Position numbers and translations under genes: made by a program
Shown here: positions 1 through 9,414 of the stretch, piece by piece
Numbering within the stretch: the first letter of the stretch is position 1
Layout of the letters: every line of letters begins with the position of its first letter
Notes under the pieces: generated by a model
The model's input: only the letters and a program-made list of their open reading frames with translations
Told to the model about the DNA's origin: nothing
Database searches by the model: none
Assembly (NCBI GenBank): GCA_963837755.1
Contig: CAWIOP010000003.1
Coordinates: 620,001 to 684,000 of the forward strand
Direction of reading: 5' to 3'
Source of the DNA: JADGHX01 sp963837755
Lineage (GTDB): Bacteria; Pseudomonadota; Gammaproteobacteria; Steroidobacterales; Steroidobacteraceae
Length of the DNA stretch: 64,000 nt

Positions 1-236
1 GTGGGCTCACGATCGGCAAGTCCACCATCGAGAATGGTCACGGGGAGTTCTCGGCCGTGACCGGTGTCAGCGAGATCCTGGGCTCCTATATTTCCGCCGA
101 AGCCCACGCGGGCGCGGTGAAGTCCACCCAGGGGCAGGTGATGACCAAGGGCGAAGTCTCCCTCGCCCTGAGCGGCAAGGGCCGCGGCTTCGATCTCGGC
201 GTCGCCTTCGGCAAGCTGAGCATCACGAAAGCGTAG
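1..236 (+). CDS. Unidentified protein, C-terminal part (cut by window edge)
   Basis: A reading frame open from position 3 to a TAG at 234-236 gives about 77 residues with no start codon inside the window, so the 5' part lies outside. The peptide is rich in Gly, Ser and Ala with alternating hydrophobic residues (for example LGSYISAEAHAG and GFDLGVAFGKLSI), which would suit a beta-rich exported protein. I do not recognise the family. Codon use is GC-rich like the neighbours. Its relation to the cassette starting at 723 is unclear because 486 bases and a large inverted repeat lie between. Confidence 0.55.
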   Translation, partial: GLTIGKSTIENGHGEFSAVTGVSEILGSYISAEAHAGAVKSTQGQVMTKGEVSLALSGKGRGFDLGVAFGKLSITKA

Positions 237-244
237 GGTGACAC

Positions 245-459
245 GGGCAAGCGGCTGCGCGGGGCATGAGGGGGGCGTTCGCAATGGATTGCGGGTATTG
301 GCTTTCCGCACGAGAGGGCCGCCGGCTCGTGCCAAGATAATCAGGCTGTCGAGTCGTTGAGGGTGGCGTTGGCGGACGCCTTGGAAGCTACAAGGGAGCG
401 GCTTCGTGCCACGCAATCCATCGCTCTTCCCCCCTCATACCCCGCACATCCGCTTGCCC
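245..459. repeat. Long imperfect inverted repeat with 118-base loop
   Basis: The left arm (245-293) and the right arm (412-459) are reverse complements at roughly 40 of 48 positions, counted by eye. The arms carry GCGGGGCATGAGG and, on the right, its near complement. The loop holds a 7-bp hairpin (GCACGAG/CTCGTGC). A near copy of about 22 bases of the arm sequence recurs at about 43474-43496, so this looks like part of a dispersed repeat family rather than a simple terminator. No transposase gene lies inside. Confidence 0.6.
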
Positions 460-660
460 CTCGTTGCTGCTGAAGAATGAGAAAGAGTCTCTTCCGCTCC
501 CCCTCCATCCCGTGGCCGCTCGCCGCCCCACCGGAAGCCACTCCAGACCGCCACCGCCCTCTGACATATCGCCTGACGATCGTCATAGCCGCACACATGG
601 GCCTCTATACGAACGGCGAATAACTCCTATCCCGACAATCGATTTTCCGCCCGCCGCACC

Positions 661-698
661 CGGGCGTACCGTCTGGCCCCTCGATAGAGGCACGCCCG
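661..698 (+). promoter_or_regulatory. Structured leader upstream of the cassette
   Basis: A 7-bp perfect stem CGGGCGT (661-667) with ACGCCCG (692-698) encloses a second stem CCTC-GATA-GAGG (679-690), leaving an asymmetric internal loop on the 5' side. The ribosome binding site GGGGGGAG follows within about ten bases. The position in front of a SAM-using enzyme in an operon with a known SAH riboswitch makes a metabolite-responsive leader possible, but it matches no riboswitch class I know. It could equally be a chance hairpin in GC-rich DNA. Confidence 0.3.
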
Positions 699-722
699 TT
701 CACTCAGGGGGGAGACGACGCG

Positions 723-1922
723 ATGAACGTCGCCCGCGACGCAGCTGCTGATGCGCTGACTGCCGACAGGTCCGCTGGCGGTTCGCCGGCCGCCGATTCG
801 CCGTCCCCGCCATTCCGTTTCTACGACAATCGCCAGAAATACCTGTCGTTCGTGAATACCTGCAACGAGAAGGCCGCCATCGCGCGACGCGTGGCGCAGG
901 AGCTGGTGCACCTGCGCCCCCAGCCGCCCGCGCTGCGCGTTTTCGATGCCGGCATGGGTGACGCCACCGTGCTCTCGCGCATCATGCGCAGCACGCACCG
1001 CGCGTTCCCCACCGTGCCGCTGCTGGCCGTAGCCAAAGAGATCAGCCTCGAAGACGTGCGCCTCGGCCTCGAGAAGATGCCAGACCGCTTCTACGAGCAC
1101 CCGGCCACCGTTCTGGTCATCACGAACCTGAACTACGCCGAGGCCCCGCGCCTCATGCCGCGGGATACGCAGCTCGCCGCGGCGCTCAACTGGCAGGAAG
1201 TGCGCCTCACCGGCAACTCGGCGCACGAGTACGCCGAGCAGATTGAAGAGCTCGGCCCCACGCTCGCCTACGGCTGGCAGACGAAGCCGAGCGCCAAATC
1301 CGGCAACCCGGTGTACGTGCGGCCCTCGGTGCTCATCATCTATCGCGAAGACCACAAGTTCCTGCTGGACAGCGTGATCCCCAAGCCCGGCCGCATCTTC
1401 GAAAGCTACGACCTGATTGTGGCCTCGCAGCCTTGGCGCGCGCGCATGACTGCCGAGTTCAAGGCCTCCAGGGTGCTGGCGCCGCTCACGCGCAGCCTTG
1501 CGCCCGGCGGGCGATTGCTCGCCATCCAGTCCTGCGGCAAGGACCCGGCGCTCGAGATCATCCAGAAGCTCTGGCCCGGCGAAGAGCCGTTCAAGGTGGA
1601 CCGGCACGCGCTGCTCGCGGCTCTCAAGGCCGAGCTCGGCCGCGACGCGCGCGACTACACGCTCACCGCATTGCCGGACGACAAAGCCATTTTCCGCTAC
1701 GAGATGCACACGCTGCCGTCGGAGATCTCCGACCGCATCGGCACGTCCACGTTGTTCGCGGCCTGGAATGCGGCGATCTACGTGAATCAAATCGAGGACG
1801 AGCGGCTCGAGCCGGTCGTGACCAACGGAGCTTATCTGCAGGCCACCCAGGCCGTGCTGCAAAAGTACGGCGGCCTGTGGTTCAACGACGAAACCTTCAC
1901 CGTGACGCGGCGTAAGGCCTGA
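723..1922 (+). CDS. Class I SAM-dependent methyltransferase, acceptor unknown
   Basis: A 399-residue cytoplasmic protein. Residues 73-80 (VFDAGMGD) fit the glycine-rich SAM-binding motif I of Rossmann-fold methyltransferases, and a downstream LAPGGRLLAIQ segment fits the usual post-motif strand. The first 30 or so residues are low-complexity and probably disordered. The ATG follows a strong GGGGGGAG site. It heads a co-directional set with metF, adenosine kinase, metK, ahcY, folD and a LigM-like demethylase, so its SAH product would be recycled by enzymes from the same cluster. I do not recognise the acceptor. A catabolic role, or a role as methyl sink for the demethylase pathway, are both possible (inference). 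No signal peptide or membrane segment is seen. Confidence 0.8.
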   Translation: MNVARDAAADALTADRSAGGSPAADSPSPPFRFYDNRQKYLSFVNTCNEKAAIARRVAQELVHLRPQPPALRVFDAGMGDATVLSRIMRSTHRAFPTVPLLAVAKEISLEDVRLGLEKMPDRFYEHPATVLVITNLNYAEAPRLMPRDTQLAAALNWQEVRLTGNSAHEYAEQIEELGPTLAYGWQTKPSAKSGNPVYVRPSVLIIYREDHKFLLDSVIPKPGRIFESYDLIVASQPWRARMTAEFKASRVLAPLTRSLAPGGRLLAIQSCGKDPALEIIQKLWPGEEPFKVDRHALLAALKAELGRDARDYTLTALPDDKAIFRYEMHTLPSEISDRIGTSTLFAAWNAAIYVNQIEDERLEPVVTNGAYLQATQAVLQKYGGLWFNDETFTVTRRKA

Positions 1923-1942
1923 TTTTTCCGGAGCCAATTTAG

Positions 1943-2863
1943 ATGAATGCAAGGGTAGCGCCGCAAGGCGCCGACGATCTCAAGAGCCGTGTCGTGGAGT
2001 TCGCCCGTGCGGCGTCCACCGAAATATCAACAATGGACGAGGCCATCGTAGGGGATCTCGTCGGCGTGCTGCCAAAGGGGATCACCGTCTATGTTGCACA
2101 CACGCCCAAGGCGTCCCTCGACGATGTCGTGCGCGTCGCGACCAAGGTTCAGCAACTTGGCTTCCGGGCCTCACCCCACATCGTCGCCCGCCGCCTCGAA
2201 AGCGAGCTCGCGCTGCGTGCGGCGCTTGGCCAGCTTGCGCAAGCCGGCGTGGAGCAGGTTCTCCTGGTGGCGGGAGATCGCGAACAGCCTCTGACGTACA
2301 CGAGCACGCTCGAAGTCATCGACACGGGCGCCATCGAGCAGTCGGGCATCAAGTGGGCCTCGGTCGCGGGCCACCCTGAAGGCCATCGCCATGCCGGCCC
2401 CGCCGTCCTGCTCGCCGCTCTCAAGCATAAGCAGGCGTGGGGCGAGCGCACGGGCGTGAAGGTGCAGATCGCAACGCAATTCGGCTTCGACATGGAGCTC
2501 AACTGCAAGTGGGCGAAGAGTCTCGAAGAGCAGGGCATCACGCTGCCCATCAACATCGGCATCGCGGGCCCGACGCCGCTGCCGAAGCTCATCAAGTTCG
2601 CGATGGCCTGCGGCGTGGGCGCGTCGCTGGGCTCGGTGATGAAGAACATGACGGCGATGACGAATCTCGCCCGCATGGCCGTCGGCCCCGACCAGATGAT
2701 GGTGGGCATGCTGCGCGGTTGCGAAACGTACGGCGTAACCCGTATCGTGCGCCCGCATCTGTATGCGTTCGGCGGCGTCATGGCCACGTCGAAGTGGCTG
2801 CGCCAGGTCCAGGACGGCCAGTTCGAGATCGTCGAGAACGACAAGTTCGCAATGCATTCCTGA
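1943..2863 (+). CDS. metF: Methylenetetrahydrofolate reductase-type protein
   Basis: A 306-residue protein of the MetF family (FAD-containing TIM barrel), which interconverts 5-methyl- and 5,10-methylene-tetrahydrofolate. Family-like features are the VEQVLLVAGDREQP stretch (FAD/folate region), the GHPEGH segment and IGIAGPTPLPKLIKFA near the C-terminal third. The ATG is preceded by CCGGAGCC. In LigM-type O-demethylation clusters a MetF homologue oxidises the methyl-THF formed by the demethylase, and the presence of a LigM homologue at 7918 supports the same direction here. It is somewhat divergent from housekeeping MetF, so a dedicated catabolic paralogue is likely (inference). Confidence 0.85.
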   Translation: MNARVAPQGADDLKSRVVEFARAASTEISTMDEAIVGDLVGVLPKGITVYVAHTPKASLDDVVRVATKVQQLGFRASPHIVARRLESELALRAALGQLAQAGVEQVLLVAGDREQPLTYTSTLEVIDTGAIEQSGIKWASVAGHPEGHRHAGPAVLLAALKHKQAWGERTGVKVQIATQFGFDMELNCKWAKSLEEQGITLPINIGIAGPTPLPKLIKFAMACGVGASLGSVMKNMTAMTNLARMAVGPDQMMVGMLRGCETYGVTRIVRPHLYAFGGVMATSKWLRQVQDGQFEIVENDKFAMHS

Positions 2864-2964
2864 TCAATCGGTTGACGACCCTGACGATGCCGACTGTAGC
2901 GCTAAGAGGGACACGGAAGGACAATGACGGGGGTTTCTTGTCGGCGCCGGCGCGCCGCTGTCCG

Positions 2965-2990
2965 TACGGGGTTCGTCTTCGAACCCCGTA
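2965..2990 (+). other. Strong 11-bp hairpin between metF and adenosine kinase
   Basis: TACGGGGTTCG (2965-2975) and CGAACCCCGTA (2980-2990) are perfect complements around a TCTT loop. No T-run follows, so it is not a standard intrinsic terminator. It could stabilise or process the metF mRNA end, and an adjacent GC-rich palindrome (GGCGCCGGCGCGCC, about 2943-2956) adds to the structure of this 163-base gap. Confidence 0.5.
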
Positions 2991-3026
2991 AGTCCTGTGC
3001 GCGGCACATGAATAGAGAGCAACGTC

Positions 3027-3992
3027 TTGGGTAACAAAAACGGGAAAGCCCTGATCTGCGGGTCGATCGCCTACGACTCCATCATGGTCTTTGGCGACCG
3101 GTTCAAGAACCATCTGCTGCCGGATCAACTGCACATCCTGAATGTGTCGTTTTTCGTCCCGCAGATGCGGCGTGAGTACGGCGGTTGCGCAGGCAACATC
3201 GCGTACAACCTCCACCTGCTCGGCGACGCGGGTCTGCCGATGGCAACGGTGGGGAAGGATTTCAGCGCTTACGCCGAGTGGATGCGCAAGACCGGCGTCA
3301 CTGCCGATCACGTGAAGGTGATCGACAGCGAGCACACCGCACAAGCCTTCATCATCACGGATCTCGACGATAACCAGATCACGGCGTTCCACCCGGGCGC
3401 CATGAGCCTGTCGCATGAGAACAGGGTGATGGACGCGAACGGCGTCACGGTGGGCATCGTCGCGCCGGATGGGCGCGATGGAATGATCCAGCACGCGGAA
3501 CAGTTCGCGGCGGCGAAGATCCCCTTCATTTTCGACCCGGGCCAGGGCCTGCCGATGTTCGGCAAGGAGGACCTGGAGAAATTCGTGTCGCAGGCCACCT
3601 GGGTGGCGGTGAACGAGTACGAATGGCAGATGCTCCAGCAGAAGACGGGCTGGACTCTCAAAGACGTGGTATCGCAGGTGGATGCACTGATCGTGACACT
3701 TGGGTCGCAAGGCTCCTCGATCCATACCAGGGATGGCGCGATCACCATCCCCTGCGCCACCCCTGAAGCGGTCGTGGACCCCACCGGATGCGGCGACGCC
3801 TATCGCGCCGGCATCCTCCACGGCCTGCTCCACGGGCTGGACTGGGAGACCACGGGGCGGGTCGCCTCGCTGATGGGGGCGGTGAAAATCGAGACCCGCG
3901 GGCCCCAGAACCACACTTTTTCGCGCACCGAATTCGCCCAGCGGCTGGAACTGGGCTTTGGAGCCGCTACGGCCCGCAAGGCGGCCCTGTGA
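3027..3992 (+). CDS. Adenosine kinase, PfkB/ribokinase family
   Basis: A 321-residue PfkB-family sugar kinase. The C-terminal signature DPTGCGDAYRAGIL (about residues 252-265) contains the anion-hole glycines and the catalytic Asp, and the N-terminal GGCAGNIAYNLHLLG stretch is the usual substrate-side motif. The best start is a TTG at 3027 after AGAGAG. It lies between metF and metK, close to ahcY, so the expected substrate is adenosine released from SAH; phosphorylation to AMP pulls the AhcY equilibrium towards hydrolysis. The family also contains ribokinases and fructokinases, so the adenosine assignment rests on context plus similarity to bacterial adenosine kinases. Confidence 0.82.
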   Translation: MGNKNGKALICGSIAYDSIMVFGDRFKNHLLPDQLHILNVSFFVPQMRREYGGCAGNIAYNLHLLGDAGLPMATVGKDFSAYAEWMRKTGVTADHVKVIDSEHTAQAFIITDLDDNQITAFHPGAMSLSHENRVMDANGVTVGIVAPDGRDGMIQHAEQFAAAKIPFIFDPGQGLPMFGKEDLEKFVSQATWVAVNEYEWQMLQQKTGWTLKDVVSQVDALIVTLGSQGSSIHTRDGAITIPCATPEAVVDPTGCGDAYRAGILHGLLHGLDWETTGRVASLMGAVKIETRGPQNHTFSRTEFAQRLELGFGAATARKAAL

Positions 3993-4088
3993 CAGGGGCC
4001 GACCCGAGGCTTTTCGTCCGGTAGAATCGCGGGTTCCCCGGCCCCGCCGGCACCCTCAGACAGCTCAAATACGAAGCAGGATTTACAC

Positions 4089-5261
4089 GTGGCGAACAAC
4101 TACTTGTTTACGTCGGAATCGGTCTCCGAAGGCCATCCGGACAAGATGGCGGACGCGATTTCGGATGCCGTGGTCGATGCGGTGCTGGCGCAGGACAAGC
4201 GCGCGCGCATCGCCGTCGAGACGCTCGTGAAGACCGGCGTCGCCATCGTGGCCGGCGAGCTCACGACCACCGCGCAGGTGGAGTTCGAATCCCTCATCCG
4301 CAAGGTCATCCTCGACATCGGCTACAACTCCTCCGATATGGGCTACGACGGCGCGAGCGTCGGCGTCATCAACATCATCGGCAAGCAGTCTCCGGACATC
4401 GCCCAGGGCGTCGACCGCAAGGATGAGAGAAAGCAGGGCGCCGGCGACCAGGGCCTCATGTTCGGGTTCGCCACCAACGAAACGGATGTGCTCATGCCCG
4501 CGCCCATCGCGCTGGCGCATCGGCTGGTGAAGAAGCAGGCGGAAGTGCGCAAGAAGCGCAAGCTGCCGTGGCTGCGGCCCGATGCGAAGAGCCAGGTCAC
4601 CCTGCGTTACGAAGACGACAAGCCGGTGGGCATCGAAGCCGTGGTGCTCTCCACGCAGCACAGCGACGACATTTCCACGAAGGCGCTGCGCGAAGCCGTC
4701 ATCGAGGAGATCCTGAAGCCGGTGCTGCCGACCAAATGGATCGACAAGCGCACGAAATATCACATCAACCCGACCGGCCGCTTCGTCGTGGGCGGGCCCG
4801 TGGGCGACTGCGGCCTCACCGGCCGCAAGATCATCGTCGACACCTACGGCGGCTATGCCCGTCACGGTGGCGGCGCGTTCTCGGGCAAGGATCCGTCGAA
4901 GGTCGACCGTTCGGCGGCCTATGCCGCGCGCTACGTGGCCAAGAACATCGTGGCCTCCGGCCTCGCCGAGAAGTGCGAAGTGCAGGTGTCTTACGCCATC
5001 GGCGTCGCCGAGCCGACGTCCATCATGGTGGAAACCTTCGGCACCAGCCGCCTGTCGCGCGAGCGACTGACGCAGATCGTGCGCAAGCACTTCGATCTCA
5101 CGCCCTATGGCCTGCGCGAGATGCTCGATCTGGCCCGGCCGATTTATCAGAAGACGGCTGCGTACGGTCACTTCGGCCGGACGGAGCCGGAATTCACCTG
5201 GGAAAAGACCGATCGCGCCGAGGCGCTGGCCGCGGAGGGAAAGAGCGTCCGCGCGGCTTGA
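4089..5261 (+). CDS. metK: S-adenosylmethionine synthetase
   Basis: A 390-residue protein matching MetK in length and motifs. The N-terminal GHPDKMADAISDAVVDA carries the ATP/Mg residues, GDQGLMFGFATNETD is the central nucleotide loop, and GGGAFSGKDPSKVDRSAAY is the phosphate/methionine-binding signature. It makes SAM from methionine and ATP in the cytoplasm. It starts at GTG 4089 after AGCAGGA. It sits 96 bases after the adenosine kinase and is followed by the SAH riboswitch and ahcY, so the two halves of the methyl cycle are adjacent but can be regulated separately. Confidence 0.97.
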   Translation: MANNYLFTSESVSEGHPDKMADAISDAVVDAVLAQDKRARIAVETLVKTGVAIVAGELTTTAQVEFESLIRKVILDIGYNSSDMGYDGASVGVINIIGKQSPDIAQGVDRKDERKQGAGDQGLMFGFATNETDVLMPAPIALAHRLVKKQAEVRKKRKLPWLRPDAKSQVTLRYEDDKPVGIEAVVLSTQHSDDISTKALREAVIEEILKPVLPTKWIDKRTKYHINPTGRFVVGGPVGDCGLTGRKIIVDTYGGYARHGGGAFSGKDPSKVDRSAAYAARYVAKNIVASGLAEKCEVQVSYAIGVAEPTSIMVETFGTSRLSRERLTQIVRKHFDLTPYGLREMLDLARPIYQKTAAYGHFGRTEPEFTWEKTDRAEALAAEGKSVRAA

Positions 5262-5298
5262 TGAGCTTTGGCCGCACGCGTGTGCGGCCGCCGCTGGG

Positions 5299-5392
5299 CT
5301 TCTGAGGAGCGCTGCGACAGGACTGCGGGAGAGAGTGTTTCCCGCAAGGCCTGCCAGGCTCAGAAGCGGCGGGTGTCATCAACACGGCGCTC
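5299..5392 (+). promoter_or_regulatory. S-adenosylhomocysteine (SAH) riboswitch
   Basis: The sequence folds as the SAH aptamer known from beta- and gammaproteobacterial ahcY leaders. P1 is CTTCTGAG (5299-5306) with CTCAGAAG (5359-5366), an 8-bp perfect stem. P2 pairs CAGG..TGCGGG (5318-5329) with CCCGCA..CCTG (5341-5353). The conserved GAGCGCTGCGAC core follows P1, and GAGCGC (5307-5312) pairs with GCGCTC (5387-5392) to form the required pseudoknot. It ends about 13 bases before the CGGAGA ribosome binding site of ahcY. By the known class mechanism, SAH binding turns on ahcY expression; folD and the demethylase gene downstream may share this control. Confidence 0.94.
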
Positions 5393-5418
5393 GTTCTTTT
5401 TTATCGGAGAACTGAACT

Positions 5419-6849
<1,431 letters not shown>

Positions 6850-6885
6850 GCTTTCCGCTACTGATCGCTTCGTAAAGAGAGAACC

Positions 6886-6924
6886 GGGCGCCGCCGTTTC
6901 CCGTGCGCGTGAGCGGCGGCGCCC
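6886..6924 (+). other. GC-rich hairpin between ahcY and folD
   Basis: GGGCGCCGCCG (6886-6896) and CGGCGGCGCCC (6914-6924) form an 11-bp perfect stem with a 17-base loop. Only the short sequence TCGTCTTC follows, so it is a weak candidate for termination. It may be a partial attenuator or an mRNA-stabilising stem that sets the ratio of ahcY to the folD/demethylase messages. Confidence 0.45.
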
Positions 6925-6953
6925 TCGTCTTCAAGAGTTGAGTGGGGATCTGA

Positions 6954-7853
6954 ATGTCTTCAATCGTGAAAGAACAGCCCGTGACGGCGCCCGCCATCGT
7001 TCTCGATGGCAAGGCCACTGCCGCCCGGCAGCGGCAGAAGACCGCCGTGCGCGCGGCGGCCTTCGCCTCGAAGTTCGGCCGCAAGCCGGGCCTCGCGGTG
7101 GTGCAGGTGGGTGAAGACCCGGCTTCCACGGTCTACGTGCGCAACAAGCGCAAGTCGTGCATCGAGGTGGGCATCGAATCTTTCGCGTACGACCTGCCCG
7201 CGAGCACGGGCGAAGCCGAGCTGCTTGCGCTCGTGAAGACGCTGAACGAAGACGAGCGTGTGGACGGCATCCTCGTCCAGATGCCGGTGCCCAAGGGCCT
7301 CGACACCGATCGAATCGTGGACGCGGTGGATCCCGCGAAGGACGCCGATGGTTTTCACCCCTACAACACGGGCCTGCTGGCGCAGAAGCGTCCGCGGCTG
7401 CGCCCGTGCACACCTTACGGCGTGATCGTTCTCGCAAAAACGTATGGCATCGCCCTCACTGGTCTACGAGCCGTGGTGGTGGGCGCCTCGAACATCGTGG
7501 GCCGTCCGATGGCGCTGGAGCTGCTGCTCGCGCGTTCGACGGTCACCGTGTGCCACACGGGCACCCGTGACCTGCGCGCGGAAGTGGAGCGCGCGGAACT
7601 GGTCGTGGTGGCCGTCGGCAAGCCTGAGTTTGTGCCGGGTGAATGGATTCGGCCGGGTGCGGCGGTATTCGACGTGGGCATCAACCGCATGCCGAACGGA
7701 AAGCTCGTGGGCGATGTCGGCTACGCCGCCGCGGCGGAACGGGCCGGCTGGATCACTCCGGTGCCGGGCGGCCTCGGTCCCATGACCATCGCGATACTGC
7801 TTTCAAACACCGTGGATGCAGCGTGTCTGCGCAAGGGCCAGCCCATCGGCTGA
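6954..7853 (+). CDS. folD: Bifunctional methylene-THF dehydrogenase/cyclohydrolase
   Basis: A 299-residue FolD. Motifs are VGEDPASTVYVRNKRKSC with the catalytic Lys, DGILVQMPVP, PCTPYGVI, and the NADP-binding VVVGASNIVGRPMALELLL. The end, with PVPGGLGPMTIAILLSNT, is typical. It converts 5,10-methylene-THF to 10-formyl-THF in two steps, with NADPH produced in the oxidative direction. In this cassette it would take the product of MetF one step further, draining methyl groups from the demethylase into formyl-THF. The ATG at 6954 follows GTGGGG. Confidence 0.96.
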   Translation: MSSIVKEQPVTAPAIVLDGKATAARQRQKTAVRAAAFASKFGRKPGLAVVQVGEDPASTVYVRNKRKSCIEVGIESFAYDLPASTGEAELLALVKTLNEDERVDGILVQMPVPKGLDTDRIVDAVDPAKDADGFHPYNTGLLAQKRPRLRPCTPYGVIVLAKTYGIALTGLRAVVVGASNIVGRPMALELLLARSTVTVCHTGTRDLRAEVERAELVVVAVGKPEFVPGEWIRPGAAVFDVGINRMPNGKLVGDVGYAAAAERAGWITPVPGGLGPMTIAILLSNTVDAACLRKGQPIG

Positions 7854-7917
7854 GCGCTGCGGCGGAACACGAAGTACATCACTCACCGCAAGAGTCTATT
7901 CAGAAGAGGTCACTAGT

Positions 7918-9318
7918 ATGAGTTCGCAAAACCTGGAAAGCGTATTGAAGGCCGCGGGTAACCCGGTCAAGATGCTGCGCAATTCCCGCATCGGCGCCTA
8001 CGTTTATCCGGTGGTGCCGTCGGAGTATTACAACTGGCGCGACGAGCAGCGCGCGTGGCGCGAGACGGCGGTGCTGTTCGACCAGTCGCACCACATGGCC
8101 GAGCTCACCATCAAGGGACCGGATGCCCTCAAGCTGTGCTCGTACACCACGATCAACAGCTTCAAGAATTTCTCGCCCGAGCGCGCGAAGCAGATGGTGC
8201 CGGTCTCGTACGACGGCTACGTCATTGGCGACGGCATTCTGTTCTACCTCGCCGAGAACGAGCTGCTGTTCGTCGGCCGCGCGCCCACGGTGAACTGGCT
8301 GCAGTTCCACGCCGAGACGGGCGGCTTCAAGGTCGACATCATTCGTGACGACCGCTCGCCCTCGCACCCGCGTGGCAACGCCGTCGTTCGCCGCCACTAC
8401 CGCTACCAGGTGCAGGGCCCGAACGCCGAGAAGGTGCTGAACAAGCTGAACGGCGGGCCGATCCCCGACGTCAAGTTCTTCACGATGGATTACATCAACA
8501 TCGGCGGTAAGAAGGTTCACGCCCTGCGTCACGGCATGGCCGGCGCGCCGGGACTCGAGCTGTGGGGCCCCTACGAAGACCGCGACTTCATCCGCGACAC
8601 GATTCTCAAGGCCGGTGAAGAGTTCGGCCTCGTGCCGGTGGGCTCGCGCGCCTACGCGTCGAACACGCTCGAGTCGGGCTGGATTCCGTCACCCCTGCCG
8701 GCCGTGTACACGGGCGAGAAGCAGAAGAAGTACCGCGAGTGGCTGCCCGCCAACGGCTACGAAGCCACGGGCTCCATCGCCGGCAGCTTCGTCTCCGACA
8801 ACATCGAGGATTACTACACGAACCCGTACGACCTCGGTTACGGCCCGTTCGTGAAGTTCGACCATGACTTCATCGGCCGCGAGGCGCTGGAGAAGATGGC
8901 GAAACAGCCGCAGCGCAAGAAGGTGACCTTCGAGTGGAACGGCGACGACCTGGCGAAGATCTTCGCTTCGCTGTTCCAGCCGGGCCAGGAAGCCTACAAG
9001 TTCTTCGACCTGCCGCTTGCCAACTACGGCTCGTCGTCGTTCGACGCGGTGAAGATCGGCAGCAAGACTGTCGGCTACTCCATGTTCGGCGGCTACAGCT
9101 ACAACGAGCGCCGCGGCCTGTCGCTGGGTGTCGTCAACCCGGACGTCAATGTGGGCGACGTGCTCACGCTGGTCTGGGGCGAAGAGAACGGCGGCACCAA
9201 GAAGGTGACGGTCGAGAAGCACAAGCAGCTCGATGTGCGCGTGAAGGTGTCCACTGTCCCGTACAGCAGCGTCGTTCGTGAGACGTATGCCGAGGGCTGG
9301 CGCACCCGTAAGGAGTAA
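7918..9318 (+). CDS. LigM/DesA-type THF-dependent O-demethylase (GcvT family)
   Basis: A 466-residue GcvT-family (T-protein fold) enzyme. Several blocks closely resemble LigM/DesA aromatic O-demethylases as I remember them: SHHMAELTIKGPDALKL, DGYVIGDGILFYLAEN, FVSDNIEDYYTNPYDLGYG, KFDHDFIGREALEKMA and LVWGEENGGTKK. This family moves the methyl of vanillate, syringate or similar methoxy-aromatics to tetrahydrofolate in the cytoplasm. The start at 7918 is chosen because AGAAGAGG sits upstream and homology begins there; an in-frame start at 7816 would add 34 residues overlapping folD. With metF and folD in the same run, a methoxy- or methyl-compound demethylation pathway is well supported. The actual substrate is not known, and no ring-cleavage genes lie in the window. 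Confidence 0.85.
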   Translation: MSSQNLESVLKAAGNPVKMLRNSRIGAYVYPVVPSEYYNWRDEQRAWRETAVLFDQSHHMAELTIKGPDALKLCSYTTINSFKNFSPERAKQMVPVSYDGYVIGDGILFYLAENELLFVGRAPTVNWLQFHAETGGFKVDIIRDDRSPSHPRGNAVVRRHYRYQVQGPNAEKVLNKLNGGPIPDVKFFTMDYINIGGKKVHALRHGMAGAPGLELWGPYEDRDFIRDTILKAGEEFGLVPVGSRAYASNTLESGWIPSPLPAVYTGEKQKKYREWLPANGYEATGSIAGSFVSDNIEDYYTNPYDLGYGPFVKFDHDFIGREALEKMAKQPQRKKVTFEWNGDDLAKIFASLFQPGQEAYKFFDLPLANYGSSSFDAVKIGSKTVGYSMFGGYSYNERRGLSLGVVNPDVNVGDVLTLVWGEENGGTKKVTVEKHKQLDVRVKVSTVPYSSVVRETYAEGWRTRKE

Positions 9319-9370
9319 GCCCAAGAGTGGGCGCAGTGCGCTTGCTCGTCACGTGATGTGACACGAAGAA

Positions 9371-9398
9371 GGGGGCGGATGTCCGCCCCCTTTTTTTT
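9371..9398 (+). terminator. Intrinsic terminator of the methyl cassette
   Basis: GGGGGCGGA (9371-9379) pairs with TCCGCCCCC (9382-9390) around a two-base loop and is followed directly by eight T residues (9391-9398). It stands 52 bases after the demethylase stop codon and is the clearest rho-independent terminator on the plus strand. Confidence 0.93.
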
Positions 9399-9414
9399 GC
9401 GCTGAAGTGGGGCG

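Larger units (their letters stand above)
237..722. other. Gene-free stretch ahead of the methyl cassette
   Basis: No convincing gene is seen here. It holds a long imperfect inverted repeat (245-459, listed separately), a small hairpin inside that repeat's loop (309-315 with 327-333), a perfect 12-base palindrome TGACGATCGTCA at 574-585 that could be an operator, and a folded leader at 661-698 just before the ribosome binding site of the methyltransferase gene. A promoter for the cassette must lie in here, but I cannot point to clear -35/-10 boxes. Confidence 0.5.

Noticed and set aside
627..1952. Long open frame on the minus strand opposite the methyltransferase gene
   Set aside because: GC-rich genes leave long stop-free antisense frames. 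Its protein is Arg/His/Gly-rich with no family pattern, while the plus strand has clear motifs and a ribosome site.
3993..4088. SAM riboswitch in front of metK
   Set aside because: I looked for SAM-I, SAM-II and SAM/SAH-type conserved cores in the 96-base leader and found none.
5270..5289. Terminator directly after metK
   Set aside because: GGCCGCAC/GTGCGGCC forms a good stem but no T-run follows and the SAH aptamer starts ten bases on; it is probably just leader structure.
7918..9318. DMSP demethylase (DmdA) or plain glycine-cleavage T-protein
   Set aside because: Length, FVSDNIEDYY and LVWGEENGG blocks fit LigM/DesA better, and no gcvH/gcvP or DMSP genes are near.
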